From Belnapia moabensis DSM 16746 (GTDB taxonomy: Bacteria > Pseudomonadota > Alphaproteobacteria > Acetobacterales > Acetobacteraceae), in the NCBI RefSeq assembly GCF_000745835.1, contig NZ_JQKB01000057.1:1-32935 (forward strand): 32,935 nucleotides of DNA, in the 5' to 3' direction. Under the pieces are notes generated by a model that did no database searches, was not told the DNA's origin, and worked only from the letters and a program-made list of their open reading frames with translations. Every line of letters starts with the position of its first letter. Within the stretch, counting starts at the first letter, position 1. Made by a program: the position numbers and the translations under genes. Below, piece by piece: positions 5,656 to 13,205 of the stretch.

Positions 5656-7688
5656 TCCTCGCCCGTCTTCTTCGGCACGCCGCGCGCCACCACCGGGGCT
5701 GGGGTGAGATGCACCACCCCATCGACGACGGGCTTGGGATCATCGTTACCGAAAGGCTTGCGGGTTAGCCATCGGTCTGAGCCTCTTTCCTTGGTCTGGT
5801 AGTCAACGGTGACGGTGATGCCGTCATCCGCAGCGCCTTTGGGCTGGTCCGCTAGTCTTCGCTCTGCGCGGGATAGGTCCATGATCTCACCCAGGCCGAC
5901 CTCAGTCGCTTTGACTGCGGCTCGCAGGCGTTTCAGCCGTTCAGCGGTGCGCCGATCGACAGCGGGTTCCTCAGCCTCCAGGCGGGGATAGAAGACACCC
6001 ACCCCGCAATCCCTCCCATCCTTTACCTCAAGGTATGCAGCGTCGCCCGCGAAGGTGACCCTGGCGTAGTTCTGCGGGGTGTCGATCTCCACTCGGTCGA
6101 TGATGGATCGGAGAGCGGCCGAGATTCGCTGCCACGCATCCTTCCGCACCGTGGGGTCCGCCGAGGCGTGTGCGGCCTTCAACTCACGAACGACCGCCGC
6201 CCCCTTTGGGATCGGTTGCCGGCCGCGTAGCGGCACCAGTTCCCGCTTCAGCACCGCGATCTGCTTCTGCGCTTCGTCGATCCTCCGCCGATTGGCCTTG
6301 ATCGACAGTTCGGTCTCGGGATCATCGTCGCCCAACAGGGAGGTGAGCCGTGAAATGCCCTTCCGCTCGCGGTCGATGACAACGCGCAGTCTGGCAATCT
6401 CCTCCTCCAGTGCGGCGATCTCAGGGTTCCGGTCCTGAGTTTTGGTGACCGGGAGAGTATCGCCGATGACCCGCAGCACCTCGGCCTCGACAGGCTCATA
6501 GCGCATCATAGTCTGGTTGTTGCAAAGACGTTCCTGGGTGTCCGGATCGCGGATGCAACGCTTGGCATTTTCGCAGATGAAATAGTCGGTGGTGAGCCGA
6601 GGCTCACCTTCCACCCGCTTCGATTTGCGTCGCCTGTCACCCTTGGCGCTCACGCTGCCTTTGCCACCACACAGCGCGCAGAAGACGTAGCCTGAGAACA
6701 GATTGGCGATCCGGGTGCCTTTGGGTCCGCCCGTCCCCTTGCGGGACTCCCGCATCGCCTGTGTCCGGTTCCAGACCTCCATCTCGATGGCCGCCGGATA
6801 GTAGTCCGGCTCGGGATCGCCGATAGGCCTCGACTTCCCCCCGGTCGCGGCGTTGCGGTGGTTGGGCTGGAACTCACCGATCACGGCACGATTAGTAATG
6901 ATCGACCAGACATAGTGGCGATGCCATCCGGCAGCGCGGGCACGCTTCCCGCCATAATCAAATGTCGGGATGCCATTCTCGTTCAACACGGCTGCGATGT
7001 AATCGCAGCCCATGTCGTGTTCGACATAGAGTTCATGGATCATGCGGATGACGCCGACCCGCTCCAGATCATAGAACTCGAATCCGCGGCCATTCGGCTT
7101 TGGCTTGAGCCAGCCAGGGCAGGACTTCGTGTAGTTCTTCTCTCGCAGCAGTCTACGTTTCTCGTCGGTCGCTTCCAGCATGCGGCCGGACAGCCGGGCG
7201 CTGAAGTTATGCGCCGCGTGCATCATCATGATCGGATAGATCAGATTGACGAGGTTGTTTCGGGTATTGGCGTAAGTGTAGGTCCGGCCATCTTCCAGGG
7301 TGTGGATGATGATCCCACGCTTCAGCAGCGCCTTGAACAAGTCCTGGGCGTCATCGACCTCCTGTCGAGACATCCGATCGAATGCCTCGAACACGAGATG
7401 GGAGCCTGACGCGATCTCCCCGTTAGCCACCGCCTCGACGAAGCGACCGAGCGCTCCATGGCTGATGTGCTTCCCTGTGAAGCCGGATAGGCCCAGGTCG
7501 GCGTAGTCGCTATTGAGCGGCAGGTTCACTGAGGCGGCATAAGCCTCCAGCTTGGTGCGTTGCCGGCGCTCGCTGTCGCCCTCTCGCTGATCTGGCGAGG
7601 AAAACCGCACATACCCATAGACCTGAGGCTCCAGCGCTTCGGGCAGGTGATTGTGCAGGCGGCCGGGCCGGCTTATTTCATCTGGCAT
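5652..7688 (-). CDS. Large serine recombinase (site-specific integrase)
   Basis: A 678-residue recombinase that would integrate and excise the element by cutting attachment sites through a serine-DNA link. N-terminal resolvase domain: YVRFSS contains the Y-x-R-x-S nucleophile at S30, and EAFDRMSRQEVDDA carries the conserved Asp-Arg and Ser-Arg residues. A recombinase domain follows (about 180-300), then a zinc ribbon (CALCGGKGSV with later Cys near YFICENAKRC and RLCNN) and a coiled coil around 440-500 (EEEIARLRVVIDRERKG, ANRRRIDEAQKQIAVLKREL). I chose the ATG at 7688, because the frame continues open through the host MFS gene beyond it but loses recombinase character. The start faces the att junction about 50 bp away, the usual arrangement. 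Confidence 0.92.
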   Translation of the reverse strand: MPDEISRPGRLHNHLPEALEPQVYGYVRFSSPDQREGDSERRQRTKLEAYAASVNLPLNSDYADLGLSGFTGKHISHGALGRFVEAVANGEIASGSHLVFEAFDRMSRQEVDDAQDLFKALLKRGIIIHTLEDGRTYTYANTRNNLVNLIYPIMMMHAAHNFSARLSGRMLEATDEKRRLLREKNYTKSCPGWLKPKPNGRGFEFYDLERVGVIRMIHELYVEHDMGCDYIAAVLNENGIPTFDYGGKRARAAGWHRHYVWSIITNRAVIGEFQPNHRNAATGGKSRPIGDPEPDYYPAAIEMEVWNRTQAMRESRKGTGGPKGTRIANLFSGYVFCALCGGKGSVSAKGDRRRKSKRVEGEPRLTTDYFICENAKRCIRDPDTQERLCNNQTMMRYEPVEAEVLRVIGDTLPVTKTQDRNPEIAALEEEIARLRVVIDRERKGISRLTSLLGDDDPETELSIKANRRRIDEAQKQIAVLKRELVPLRGRQPIPKGAAVVRELKAAHASADPTVRKDAWQRISAALRSIIDRVEIDTPQNYARVTFAGDAAYLEVKDGRDCGVGVFYPRLEAEEPAVDRRTAERLKRLRAAVKATEVGLGEIMDLSRAERRLADQPKGAADDGITVTVDYQTKERGSDRWLTRKPFGNDDPKPVVDGVVHLTPAPVVARGVPKKTGED

Positions 7689-7741
7689 CGGGTGGCTCTC
7701 TCCGGTATACGAGTCTATCCGCCCCCGACACCTTTCGCAAT
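7689..7741. other. Candidate attachment-site (attR/attL) junction
   Basis: This stretch separates the recombinase start from the point where the MFS reading frame becomes host-like. It includes GGTATACGAG around 7704-7713, with a palindromic GTATAC, and a GC-rich tract. The crossover dinucleotide cannot be fixed from one junction alone; the matching half-site would lie left of the window. Confidence 0.4.
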
Positions 7742-8452
7742 GGTCGTCGCCAGCGTGCCGCGCGGGAAGCCGGGGCGGCGAAGCCAGCCTTGCTGCGGCG
7801 CCGCCAGCGTCTCCGGCAGGCGGGCGACGAGGGCCAGCAAGGCGAGGCAGATGACGAGGTGCAGGGCGAAGGTCGGCGGCGGCCGCAGCGCCGGCCAGGC
7901 GAGAATGGCGGCCAGCGTCAGGATGCCGCCGGCGCCGAAGCTGCCGATGGTCGCCAGCGCGATCACCGCGGCGGCGCGGCGCCCGCCCTCCGACCCGCCG
8001 CCGCCCAGCTCGGCACCCCAGGCGGCGGCGGCTCCGGCGACGCAGCCCATGCCGAGGCCCTGAGCGATCCGCGCCAGGGCCAGGGCGGGGATGCTCGGCC
8101 AGAGGCTCAGCGCCAGGCTGGACAGCGCCGCCAGCGCCACGCCAAGCAGGACGCAGGGCTTCCGCCCGATCCGGTCGGGCAGCGGGCCGAGCAGCGGCGC
8201 GGTCACGATCACCGTCGCCGCATAGCAGGCGAAGGCCAGGGCGAGCGCGCCGGCGCCGTAGCCGCCGCGGGCGGCCATCTCGCCATAGAGCGGCAGGGGG
8301 ATGGTCGTCGCCAGCCCGACGGCGCCGACGGCGAGGCCGACCAGGAGGGCGGCATGGGCGGGGTAAGGCAAGCGGCGACTCCGGCGGCGGCCGGGCAGAG
8401 TGCGGCAGCGGGCGGGGTGGGTGAAGGGCTTGCCCGGTAGACAGGGCGGCAT
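7715..8452 (-). pseudogene. MFS transporter, N-terminal half only, interrupted by the integrated element
   Basis: About 240 residues with six or so transmembrane segments. Motif A of the major facilitator superfamily is clear in GPLPDRIGRKPCVLLGV between the second and third helices, and the later RIAQGLGMGCVAGAAAAW fits the fourth helix. Complete members have about 400 residues and twelve helices; this one ends after RGTLATTIAKGVGGG, the last residues being non-MFS, exactly beside the serine recombinase. The substrate cannot be told. The first ATG (8452) has no ribosome site, while a TTG at 8371 has GGAG seven bases upstream and starts directly before the first membrane helix, so 8371 may be the real start. 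It is divergent from the acetyltransferase gene. Confidence 0.8.
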
Positions 8453-8473
8453 CCAGGCGGCAGATTCGTTGCC

Positions 8474-9004
8474 ATGACCGAGCTTTCACTCCGCGACAGC
8501 ACCGAAGCCGATATCCCGGCGATCACCCGCATCTATGGCCATTGGGTCCGCCATGGCTCGGGGAGTTTCGAGACCGAGCCGCCGGAGGAGGCGGAGATGG
8601 CGCGGCGGCGGGAGGCGATCCTGGCCGGGGGCTATCCTTATCTGGTCGCGGTGGACCGGACCGGAGCGGTGGTCGGCTACGCCTATGCCAGCGCCTACCG
8701 GACGCGGCCGGCCTATCGGTTCACGGTGGAGAACTCGATCTATGTGGCGCCGGATGCCGGGCGGCGCGGCATCGGCCGATTTCTGCTGGCGGCGCTGATG
8801 GCGCGCTGCGAGGCACTCGGCTTCCGGCTGATGGTGGCGGTGATCGGCGATTCCGGGAATGCCGGCTCGATCGGGGTGCACAAGGCCTGCGGCTTCAGCC
8901 ATGCCGGCCTGCTGCCCGCCGTCGGCTGGAAGCATGGCCGCTGGCTGGATTGCGTGCTGATGACGCTGCCGCTCGGCGCCGGCGCCTCGGCCCCGCCGGA
9001 GTAG
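8474..9004 (+). CDS. GNAT N-acetyltransferase, phosphinothricin acetyltransferase-like
   Basis: A 176-residue acetyl-CoA-dependent N-acetyltransferase. The fold is complete: LRDSTEADIPAITRIYGHWV at the start, the acetyl-CoA binding loop VAPDAGRRGIGRFLLAAL (R-R-G-I-G) near 100, and GNAGSIGVHKACGF near 135, which is characteristic of the PAT/Bar and MddA group acting on phosphinothricin-like or methionine sulfoximine-type amino acids. The substrate in this host is not known; many members detoxify Met sulfone or sulfoximine. The gene is divergent from the broken MFS gene. Such a pairing could once have combined modification and export, but that is inference. Confidence 0.85.
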   Translation: MTELSLRDSTEADIPAITRIYGHWVRHGSGSFETEPPEEAEMARRREAILAGGYPYLVAVDRTGAVVGYAYASAYRTRPAYRFTVENSIYVAPDAGRRGIGRFLLAALMARCEALGFRLMVAVIGDSGNAGSIGVHKACGFSHAGLLPAVGWKHGRWLDCVLMTLPLGAGASAPPE

Positions 9005-9027
9005 CGACGGGACCGAGGCGGGGGAGG

Positions 9028-9741
9028 CTACGCCCCGAAGCCGCCGTCGATGGTGTGCATCGCGCCGGTGACGAAGCCGGCTTCCGGCCCCGCCAGCCAG
9101 GCCACCATCCCGGCCACATCCTCCGGCCGCCCGTGCCGCTTGAAAGCCATGGCGGGGTAGACGAGGTCCTTGAACGGTCCATCGGCCGGGTTCATGTCGG
9201 TGTCGATCGGCCCGGGCTGGACGACGTTCACCGTGATGCCGCGCGGGCCGAAGTCCCGCGCCAGGCCGCGCGCCATGCTCTGCATCGCCGATTTGCTCAT
9301 CGCATAGGCCGCGATGCCGGGGAAGGAAACCCGGTCGCCGTTGACCGAGCCGATGACGATGATCCGCCCGCCTTCCGGCATGCGCCGCGCCGCCTCAACC
9401 GAGGCGTGGTAGGGCGCGGCCACGTTGATGCGGATCAGCCGGTCCACCGCATCCGGGTCCATCTCCAGCGGGTCGCCGTAGACGACGACCCCGGCATTCA
9501 CCACCAGCACGTCGAGCGGCCCGCTGTCGCGCACGCGTGCGATGACCGCGTCGCGGTCGGCGCTGTCGGTCATCACGGCCGTGGTGCCAGTCTCCGCCGC
9601 CAGCCGCTCGGCCGCCTCTTTCGAGCCGGCATAGGTGAAGGTCACTGTGGCGCCATCGGCCGCGAGGCGCCGCACGATCGCCGCCCCGATGCCGCGGCTG
9701 CCGCCGAGGACGAGAACGGATTTTCCTTGAAACACGGCCAT
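9028..9741 (-). CDS. bdcA: BdcA-like short-chain dehydrogenase/reductase
   Basis: A 237-residue SDR protein. The nucleotide loop GGSRGIG is at residues 13-19, and the catalytic Ser132, Tyr146 and Lys150 (YAMSK) are present. The sequence shares long identical stretches with E. coli BdcA as I remember it (for example SADRDAV, APYHASVEAAR and VVQPGPIDTD). In E. coli BdcA is reported to bind cyclic di-GMP and promote biofilm dispersal; whether this protein does so is inference. The start is the ATG at 9741, with AAGGAGG five bases upstream; a TTG directly before it is in frame but less likely. The divergent neighbour is a BdcR-like regulator, the same layout as in E. coli. Confidence 0.85.
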   Translation of the reverse strand: MAVFQGKSVLVLGGSRGIGAAIVRRLAADGATVTFTYAGSKEAAERLAAETGTTAVMTDSADRDAVIARVRDSGPLDVLVVNAGVVVYGDPLEMDPDAVDRLIRINVAAPYHASVEAARRMPEGGRIIVIGSVNGDRVSFPGIAAYAMSKSAMQSMARGLARDFGPRGITVNVVQPGPIDTDMNPADGPFKDLVYPAMAFKRHGRPEDVAGMVAWLAGPEAGFVTGAMHTIDGGFGA

Positions 9742-9761
9742 CAAGGCCTCCTTGAGGATTA

Positions 9762-9779
9762 ATGTATGAGAGGCTACAT
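9762..9779. promoter_or_regulatory. Candidate BdcR operator between bdcA and bdcR
   Basis: An inverted repeat, ATGTA - 8 bases - TACAT, lies in the 75-bp space between the two divergent genes. TetR-type proteins bind such palindromes to repress both themselves and the neighbour. A CATAAT at 9777-9782 that could be a -10 box for the regulator overlaps the right arm. The arms are only five bases long, so the call is tentative. Confidence 0.45.
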
Positions 9780-9816
9780 AATCCAGGGAGAGGTCGCGTC
9801 AAGGCATTTTGTAAGA

Positions 9817-10407
9817 ATGACTACAGATATCCCACGTCCCCGTGGCCGTCCTCGTCGCTTCGATCCTGATCAGGCTGTCGCCACGGCGCAACGCTTGTTC
9901 CAGGCCCGGGGCTATGACGCCGTGAGCGTCGCTGATCTTACGGAGGCGCTCGGCATCAACCCACCGAGCTTCTATGCCGCCTTCGGCAGCAAGGCCGGCC
10001 TCTATGCCCGGATTCTCAGCCGCTATGCGGGCGTGGATGCCCTGCCGCTCGAGAGCCTGCTGCGGCCCGACCGCCCGGTGGCGGCATCCCTGGCGGCCCT
10101 GCTGGAGGAGGCGGCGCGCCGCTATGCCGCTAATCCGGCTGCTGCCGGCTGCCTAGTGGTGGAAGGTGCCCGCTGTGATGACCGGGAGGCGCGCGAGGCC
10201 GCCCACGCCTACCAGTCCGCTGGGGAGGATGCGATCCGGCGCTACATCGCCGCCCGTCACCCAGACGAGGCCGAGCGGCTGACGGACTTCGTCAGCACCA
10301 CCCTGAACGGGCTTTCGGCCAAGGCCCGCAGCGGCCATGGCGTGGAACGCCTGATGGCGACGGCTCGCCTTGCGGGGCTTGCGCTCGCACAGGCTCTTCC
10401 CGACTGA
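9817..10407 (+). CDS. bdcR: TetR-family regulator, BdcR-like
   Basis: A 196-residue TetR repressor. The N-terminal DNA-binding domain reads GRPRRFDPDQAV...GYDAVSVADLTEALGINPPSFYAAFGSKAGLY, with the helix-turn-helix in VADLTEALGINPPSFYAAFG. The C-terminal ligand domain includes AAGCLVVEGA and GLSAKARSGHGVERLMATARLAG, which parallel E. coli BdcR. I start at ATG 9817; an earlier in-frame ATG (9766) would add 17 residues unlike the family and overlap the candidate operator. It is divergent from the bdcA-like gene and presumably controls it. A strong terminator follows at 10461. Confidence 0.85.
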   Translation: MTTDIPRPRGRPRRFDPDQAVATAQRLFQARGYDAVSVADLTEALGINPPSFYAAFGSKAGLYARILSRYAGVDALPLESLLRPDRPVAASLAALLEEAARRYAANPAAAGCLVVEGARCDDREAREAAHAYQSAGEDAIRRYIAARHPDEAERLTDFVSTTLNGLSAKARSGHGVERLMATARLAGLALAQALPD

Positions 10408-10410
10408 ACG

Positions 10411-10442
10411 AAAAACGGCGGAAGCGTGTCCCGCTTCCGCCG
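10411..10442 (-). terminator. Rho-independent terminator for the PhnA-like gene
   Basis: An 11-bp perfect stem (10416-10426 with 10432-10442) has a five-base loop. On the minus strand it is followed by five T (A tract at 10411-10415), so it would stop transcription of the gene ending at 10485. Confidence 0.75.
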
Positions 10443-10460
10443 CTCTGGTCGTCACACCAA

Positions 10461-10485
10461 GGGGGCCAGGCGGCCCCCCTGTTTT
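10461..10485 (+). terminator. Rho-independent terminator for the bdcR-like gene
   Basis: GGGGGCC and GGCCCCC (10461-10467, 10472-10478) form a 7-bp GC stem with a four-base loop, followed by CTGTTTT on the plus strand. It lies 54 bases after the regulator's stop. Confidence 0.7.
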
Positions 10486-11417
10486 CAGGCGTAGCGCCGC
10501 GCCGCCATGTTGGCGTTCCGCGTCCCCATCCGCGCGCCCAGCACCGCGGCCACGGCGCCGAGCAGCATCGCCGCGAAGGCCCAGAAGGCCGCAACCGCGC
10601 CGGCCGTCGCCGCCGCGTCGGCCGCTTCGCGGGCCCGGCGCTCGGCAGTCTGCGCCGTCTCGGTCGCCTGCTGCTCGACCTGCTGGATGCGGCGGTTCGC
10701 CTCATCGGCCGGGATGTTGTACTCGGCCGCCACCAGCCGGCTCAGCCGGTCGCGGTCGCCCTGCGGCAGGTTGCCGTCGGTGACGCGGCGGGTGAGGAGC
10801 TGGCCGATCTCCGCCTTGCGCTGGTCGCTGTTCATCGCCGCCGGATCGCCGCCGCCGGTGCCGCTCAGCGCATTCTGCGCGCGGTCGATAATCTGCTGCG
10901 GGTCGATCTGGCTGGCGAGGCGGCTGGCTGGGCCGGAGGCGGCGGAGGCTGCCTGACCGGCCGCCTGGGAGACGCCGCCGACGATGGAGGAGAGGCCCTG
11001 GGTCGCGGTCGAAGCGGTGCCGGCGATGATGTTGCCCAGCAGCACCGCAGAGAGCAGGTAGCCGATGGCCCAGACAGAGAGGCCATGCAGCGTGCTGTCC
11101 GTGCCGTCCGCGCTGCCCGAGAGCCGCGCCGCGACATAGCCGCCGACCGCGAGGCCGATCAGGTTCGAGATCAGCAACCAGGCGCCGGCGGCGATGCCGA
11201 CGGTGGAGCCGCTCGGCGACTGGGCGTTGGTGGCGTCGACCGAGCTTGCGCCGACGGCGACGCCGAGGATGGAAAGCATGGCGCCCACCGCGACGGCGAC
11301 GATGCCGCCGGCGAGGATGGCGCCCCAGGAGACGCGGCGCGGCAGAGGCGCGGTGGCCTCCAGCGAGCCGGTCATGGTGCCGGGTGTGGTGGTCGCGCCT
11401 ATGGTTTGCGTGGCCAT
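10485..11417 (-). CDS. PhnA-like integral membrane protein of unknown function
   Basis: A 310-residue membrane protein of a type often labelled PhnA-like in Acetobacteraceae and Methylobacterium; I see nothing tying it to phosphonate use. Membrane segments are visible at about 24-50 (SWGAILAGGIVAVAVGAMLSILG), 72-95 (AGAWLLISNLIGLAVGGYVAARL), 112-135 (VWAIGYLLSAVLLGNIIAG) and near the end (AFWAFAAMLLGAVAAVLGARMG). Between the third and fourth lies a soluble, Gln/Ala-rich helical region with QIDPQQIIDRAQNALSG and an acidic-basic coiled-coil-like stretch (IQQVEQQATETAQTAERRARE). The start at ATG 11417 (MATQTIG) is preferred over the longer frame because the extra 31 residues look untranslated; no clear ribosome site is seen. 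Confidence 0.75.
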   Translation of the reverse strand: MATQTIGATTTPGTMTGSLEATAPLPRRVSWGAILAGGIVAVAVGAMLSILGVAVGASSVDATNAQSPSGSTVGIAAGAWLLISNLIGLAVGGYVAARLSGSADGTDSTLHGLSVWAIGYLLSAVLLGNIIAGTASTATQGLSSIVGGVSQAAGQAASAASGPASRLASQIDPQQIIDRAQNALSGTGGGDPAAMNSDQRKAEIGQLLTRRVTDGNLPQGDRDRLSRLVAAEYNIPADEANRRIQQVEQQATETAQTAERRAREAADAAATAGAVAAFWAFAAMLLGAVAAVLGARMGTRNANMAARRYA

Positions 11418-11559
11418 TTGATGTATCCGTGACTGGTTGTGGCGGCTGAACGCCTGCCCCGCGCCGGGGTTCACGGCTTCTAGTTGCAGTTTCTGCCTTG
11501 CTCCCGCCACAGGCCCGGTTCAAACCCCCGGCCATTGCTTCTCTGGTCCGGAATTGCCG

Positions 11560-12468
11560 ATGCAGGTCTACCTGCCGATCGCCGAGATGTCGGTGGACGC
11601 CTTCCTGCTGGTCGGCATCGGCTTCGGCGTGGGCTGGCTCTCTGGCCTGTTCGGCGTGGGCGGCGGCTTCCTCTTGACGCCGCTGCTGATCCTGATCGGC
11701 ATCCCCTCCCCTGTCGCCGTCGCCTCGGGCGCCAACCAGACGCTCGGCGCCTCGGTCTCGGGCCTCATCGCGCAATGGCGGCGGGGCAATGTGGACGCCA
11801 AGATGGGCGGCGTGCTGCTCGTCGGCGGCGTGCTCGGCTCGCTGGCGGGGGTGCAGCTCTTCGCACTGCTGCGGCGGGTGGGGCAGGTCGATCTCGCCGT
11901 CTCGGTCTTCTACGTCGTCGTGCTGGGGACAGTCGGCGGGCTGATGGTGATGGAGAGCGTGCGCGCCATCCTGCGCCGCCGCACCACCATCAAGCGCAAG
12001 CTGCACGAGCATTTCTGGATGCACGGCCTGCCGCTGAAGATGCGGTTCCGCCGCTCGCGGCTCTACATCTCGATCATCCCGCCCTTCGCGGTGGGCTTCG
12101 GCATCGGCATGCTCTCGGCGGTGATGGGGGTGGGCGGCGGCTTCATGCTGGTGCCGGCGATGATCTACTTCCTCGGCATGCCGACCTCGGTGGTGATCGG
12201 CACCTCGCTCTTCCAGGTCGTCTTCGTTGCGGCCAATGTGACGATGCTGCAGGCGGTGCAGCTCGGCACGGTTGACATCCTGCTGACCATGCTGCTGCTG
12301 CTCGGCGGCGTCGCGGGGGCGCAATTCGGCGCCTCGATGGGGACGCGGCTGCGCGGCGAGGAGACGCGGGCGCTGCTCGGCCTGCTGGTGCTCTCGGTGG
12401 CGATGAGCCTGCTTTGGGGGCTGCTGCGGCGGCCGCCGAACCTGTTCAGCAGCGGCCCGGCGCTGTGA
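11560..12468 (+). CDS. TauE/SafE-family sulfite/sulfonate exporter-like membrane protein
   Basis: A 302-residue membrane protein of the TauE/SafE (DUF81) family, which export sulfite, sulfoacetate or related anions. The two internally repeated signature segments are present: GFGVGWLSGLFGVGGGFLLTPLLILIG near 20-45 and GFGIGMLSAVMGVGGGFMLVPAMIYFLG near 170-200. A basic loop (RRRTTIKRKLHEHFWMHG) separates the halves. The start at ATG 11560 puts the first helix about a dozen residues in. The stop overlaps the GTG start of the TIGR02186 gene (GTGA), so the two are coupled, and this pair is common in alphaproteobacteria. The substrate is not shown by sequence. Confidence 0.85.
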   Translation: MQVYLPIAEMSVDAFLLVGIGFGVGWLSGLFGVGGGFLLTPLLILIGIPSPVAVASGANQTLGASVSGLIAQWRRGNVDAKMGGVLLVGGVLGSLAGVQLFALLRRVGQVDLAVSVFYVVVLGTVGGLMVMESVRAILRRRTTIKRKLHEHFWMHGLPLKMRFRRSRLYISIIPPFAVGFGIGMLSAVMGVGGGFMLVPAMIYFLGMPTSVVIGTSLFQVVFVAANVTMLQAVQLGTVDILLTMLLLLGGVAGAQFGASMGTRLRGEETRALLGLLVLSVAMSLLWGLLRRPPNLFSSGPAL

Positions 12469-13205
12469 TCCGCCTCGCCCTGCTGCTGCTGCTCGCCTGG
12501 GCGGGTCCCGGCCGGGCGCAGGAGCTGCCGCTGGTCGCCGCCCTTTCGCAGGATGCCGTGGAGGTGACGACGGGCTTCACCGGTACCTCGCTGATGGTCT
12601 TCGGCAGCACCGAGGGGCCGATCGGGCCGGGCGGGGACGAGGTACTGGTCCTGGCGCGTGGCCCGACCCGGCCGGTGGTGGTGCGCCGGAAGGTCCCGGT
12701 TCTCGGGTTGATCTGGGTGAACGGCCCCTCGGCGCGCTTCGCCGGGGTGCCGGGCTTCTACTTCATCGCCGGCACGCGGCCGGCCTGGCAGCTGCTGCCG
12801 GAGGAGGAGCGGCAGCGGAACGGCCTCGGCCTCGACAGCCTGCCGCTGACCAGCACTGGCGCGCGTTCGCCCGCCTTCCGCGCCGCACTGCTGGAGCTCG
12901 AGAGCCATAGCGGCCTCTGGGTCGAGAACACGTCGCCGGTCGAGATCGCCGGCAGCCGGCTCTTCCATGCCCGGCTGCCGCTGCCCGCCGCGGTGCCGAC
13001 CGGCGACTACCAGGTGGAGGTGCTGCTGGTGCGTTCCCGCCGGATCGTGGCGCGGCAGGAGCTCGCCTTCCGGGTCGACCGGGTCGGCGCGGCGGACCGC
13101 ATCGCCACCGTCGCGGCGGACCAGCCTTTCCTCTACGGTCTCGCCTGCATCATGTTCGCGGCGCTGGCCGGCTGGCTCGGCAGCGTCCTGTTCCGGAGGG
13201 GTTGA
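12465..13205 (+). CDS. TIGR02186 family protein, exported and membrane-anchored
   Basis: A 246-residue protein with an N-terminal signal peptide (MIRLALLLLLAWAGPGRAQE, cleavage after the Ala) and a C-terminal transmembrane helix (LYGLACIMFAALAGWLGSVLF) followed by RRG. The body is beta-rich: LVAALSQDAVEVTTGFTGTSLMVFGST, then VLVLARGPTRPVVVRRKV. This pattern is that of the TIGR02186 family, found next to TauE/SafE genes in alphaproteobacteria. It probably faces the periplasm and may assist the exporter, but no function has been shown to my knowledge. GTG start overlapping the upstream TGA by three bases; the downstream gene starts on the last base of this one's TGA. Confidence 0.8.
   Translation: MIRLALLLLLAWAGPGRAQELPLVAALSQDAVEVTTGFTGTSLMVFGSTEGPIGPGGDEVLVLARGPTRPVVVRRKVPVLGLIWVNGPSARFAGVPGFYFIAGTRPAWQLLPEEERQRNGLGLDSLPLTSTGARSPAFRAALLELESHSGLWVENTSPVEIAGSRLFHARLPLPAAVPTGDYQVEVLLVRSRRIVARQELAFRVDRVGAADRIATVAADQPFLYGLACIMFAALAGWLGSVLFRRG

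Larger units (their letters stand above)
1..7735. mobile_element. Right-hand part of an integrated element (prophage or integrative element), left end outside window
   Basis: Everything from the window start to about 7735 looks acquired: two IS transposases, an IS21 remnant, a phage-like protein stub, an unknown seven-gene operon and a large serine recombinase. The right boundary is inferred from the MFS transporter gene at 7715-8452, whose reading frame is MFS-like up to about 7741 and then becomes a short glycine tail and a stop. Large serine recombinases usually lie beside the attachment site they use, and this one starts about 50 bp from the junction. The missing 3' half of the MFS gene is not found anywhere in 1-7735, so the other end must lie to the left of the window. 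Exact att core not determined. Confidence 0.6.

Noticed and set aside
5652-8489. A continuous 945-codon minus-strand frame joining the recombinase to the region upstream
   Set aside because: The part beyond 7688 is Arg/Pro/Ala-rich shadow of the MFS gene in another frame; recombinase similarity begins at the ATG at 7688.
10702-12324. Minus-strand frame of 540 codons
   Set aside because: His/Arg/Asp-rich antisense shadow of the TauE/SafE and PhnA-like genes.
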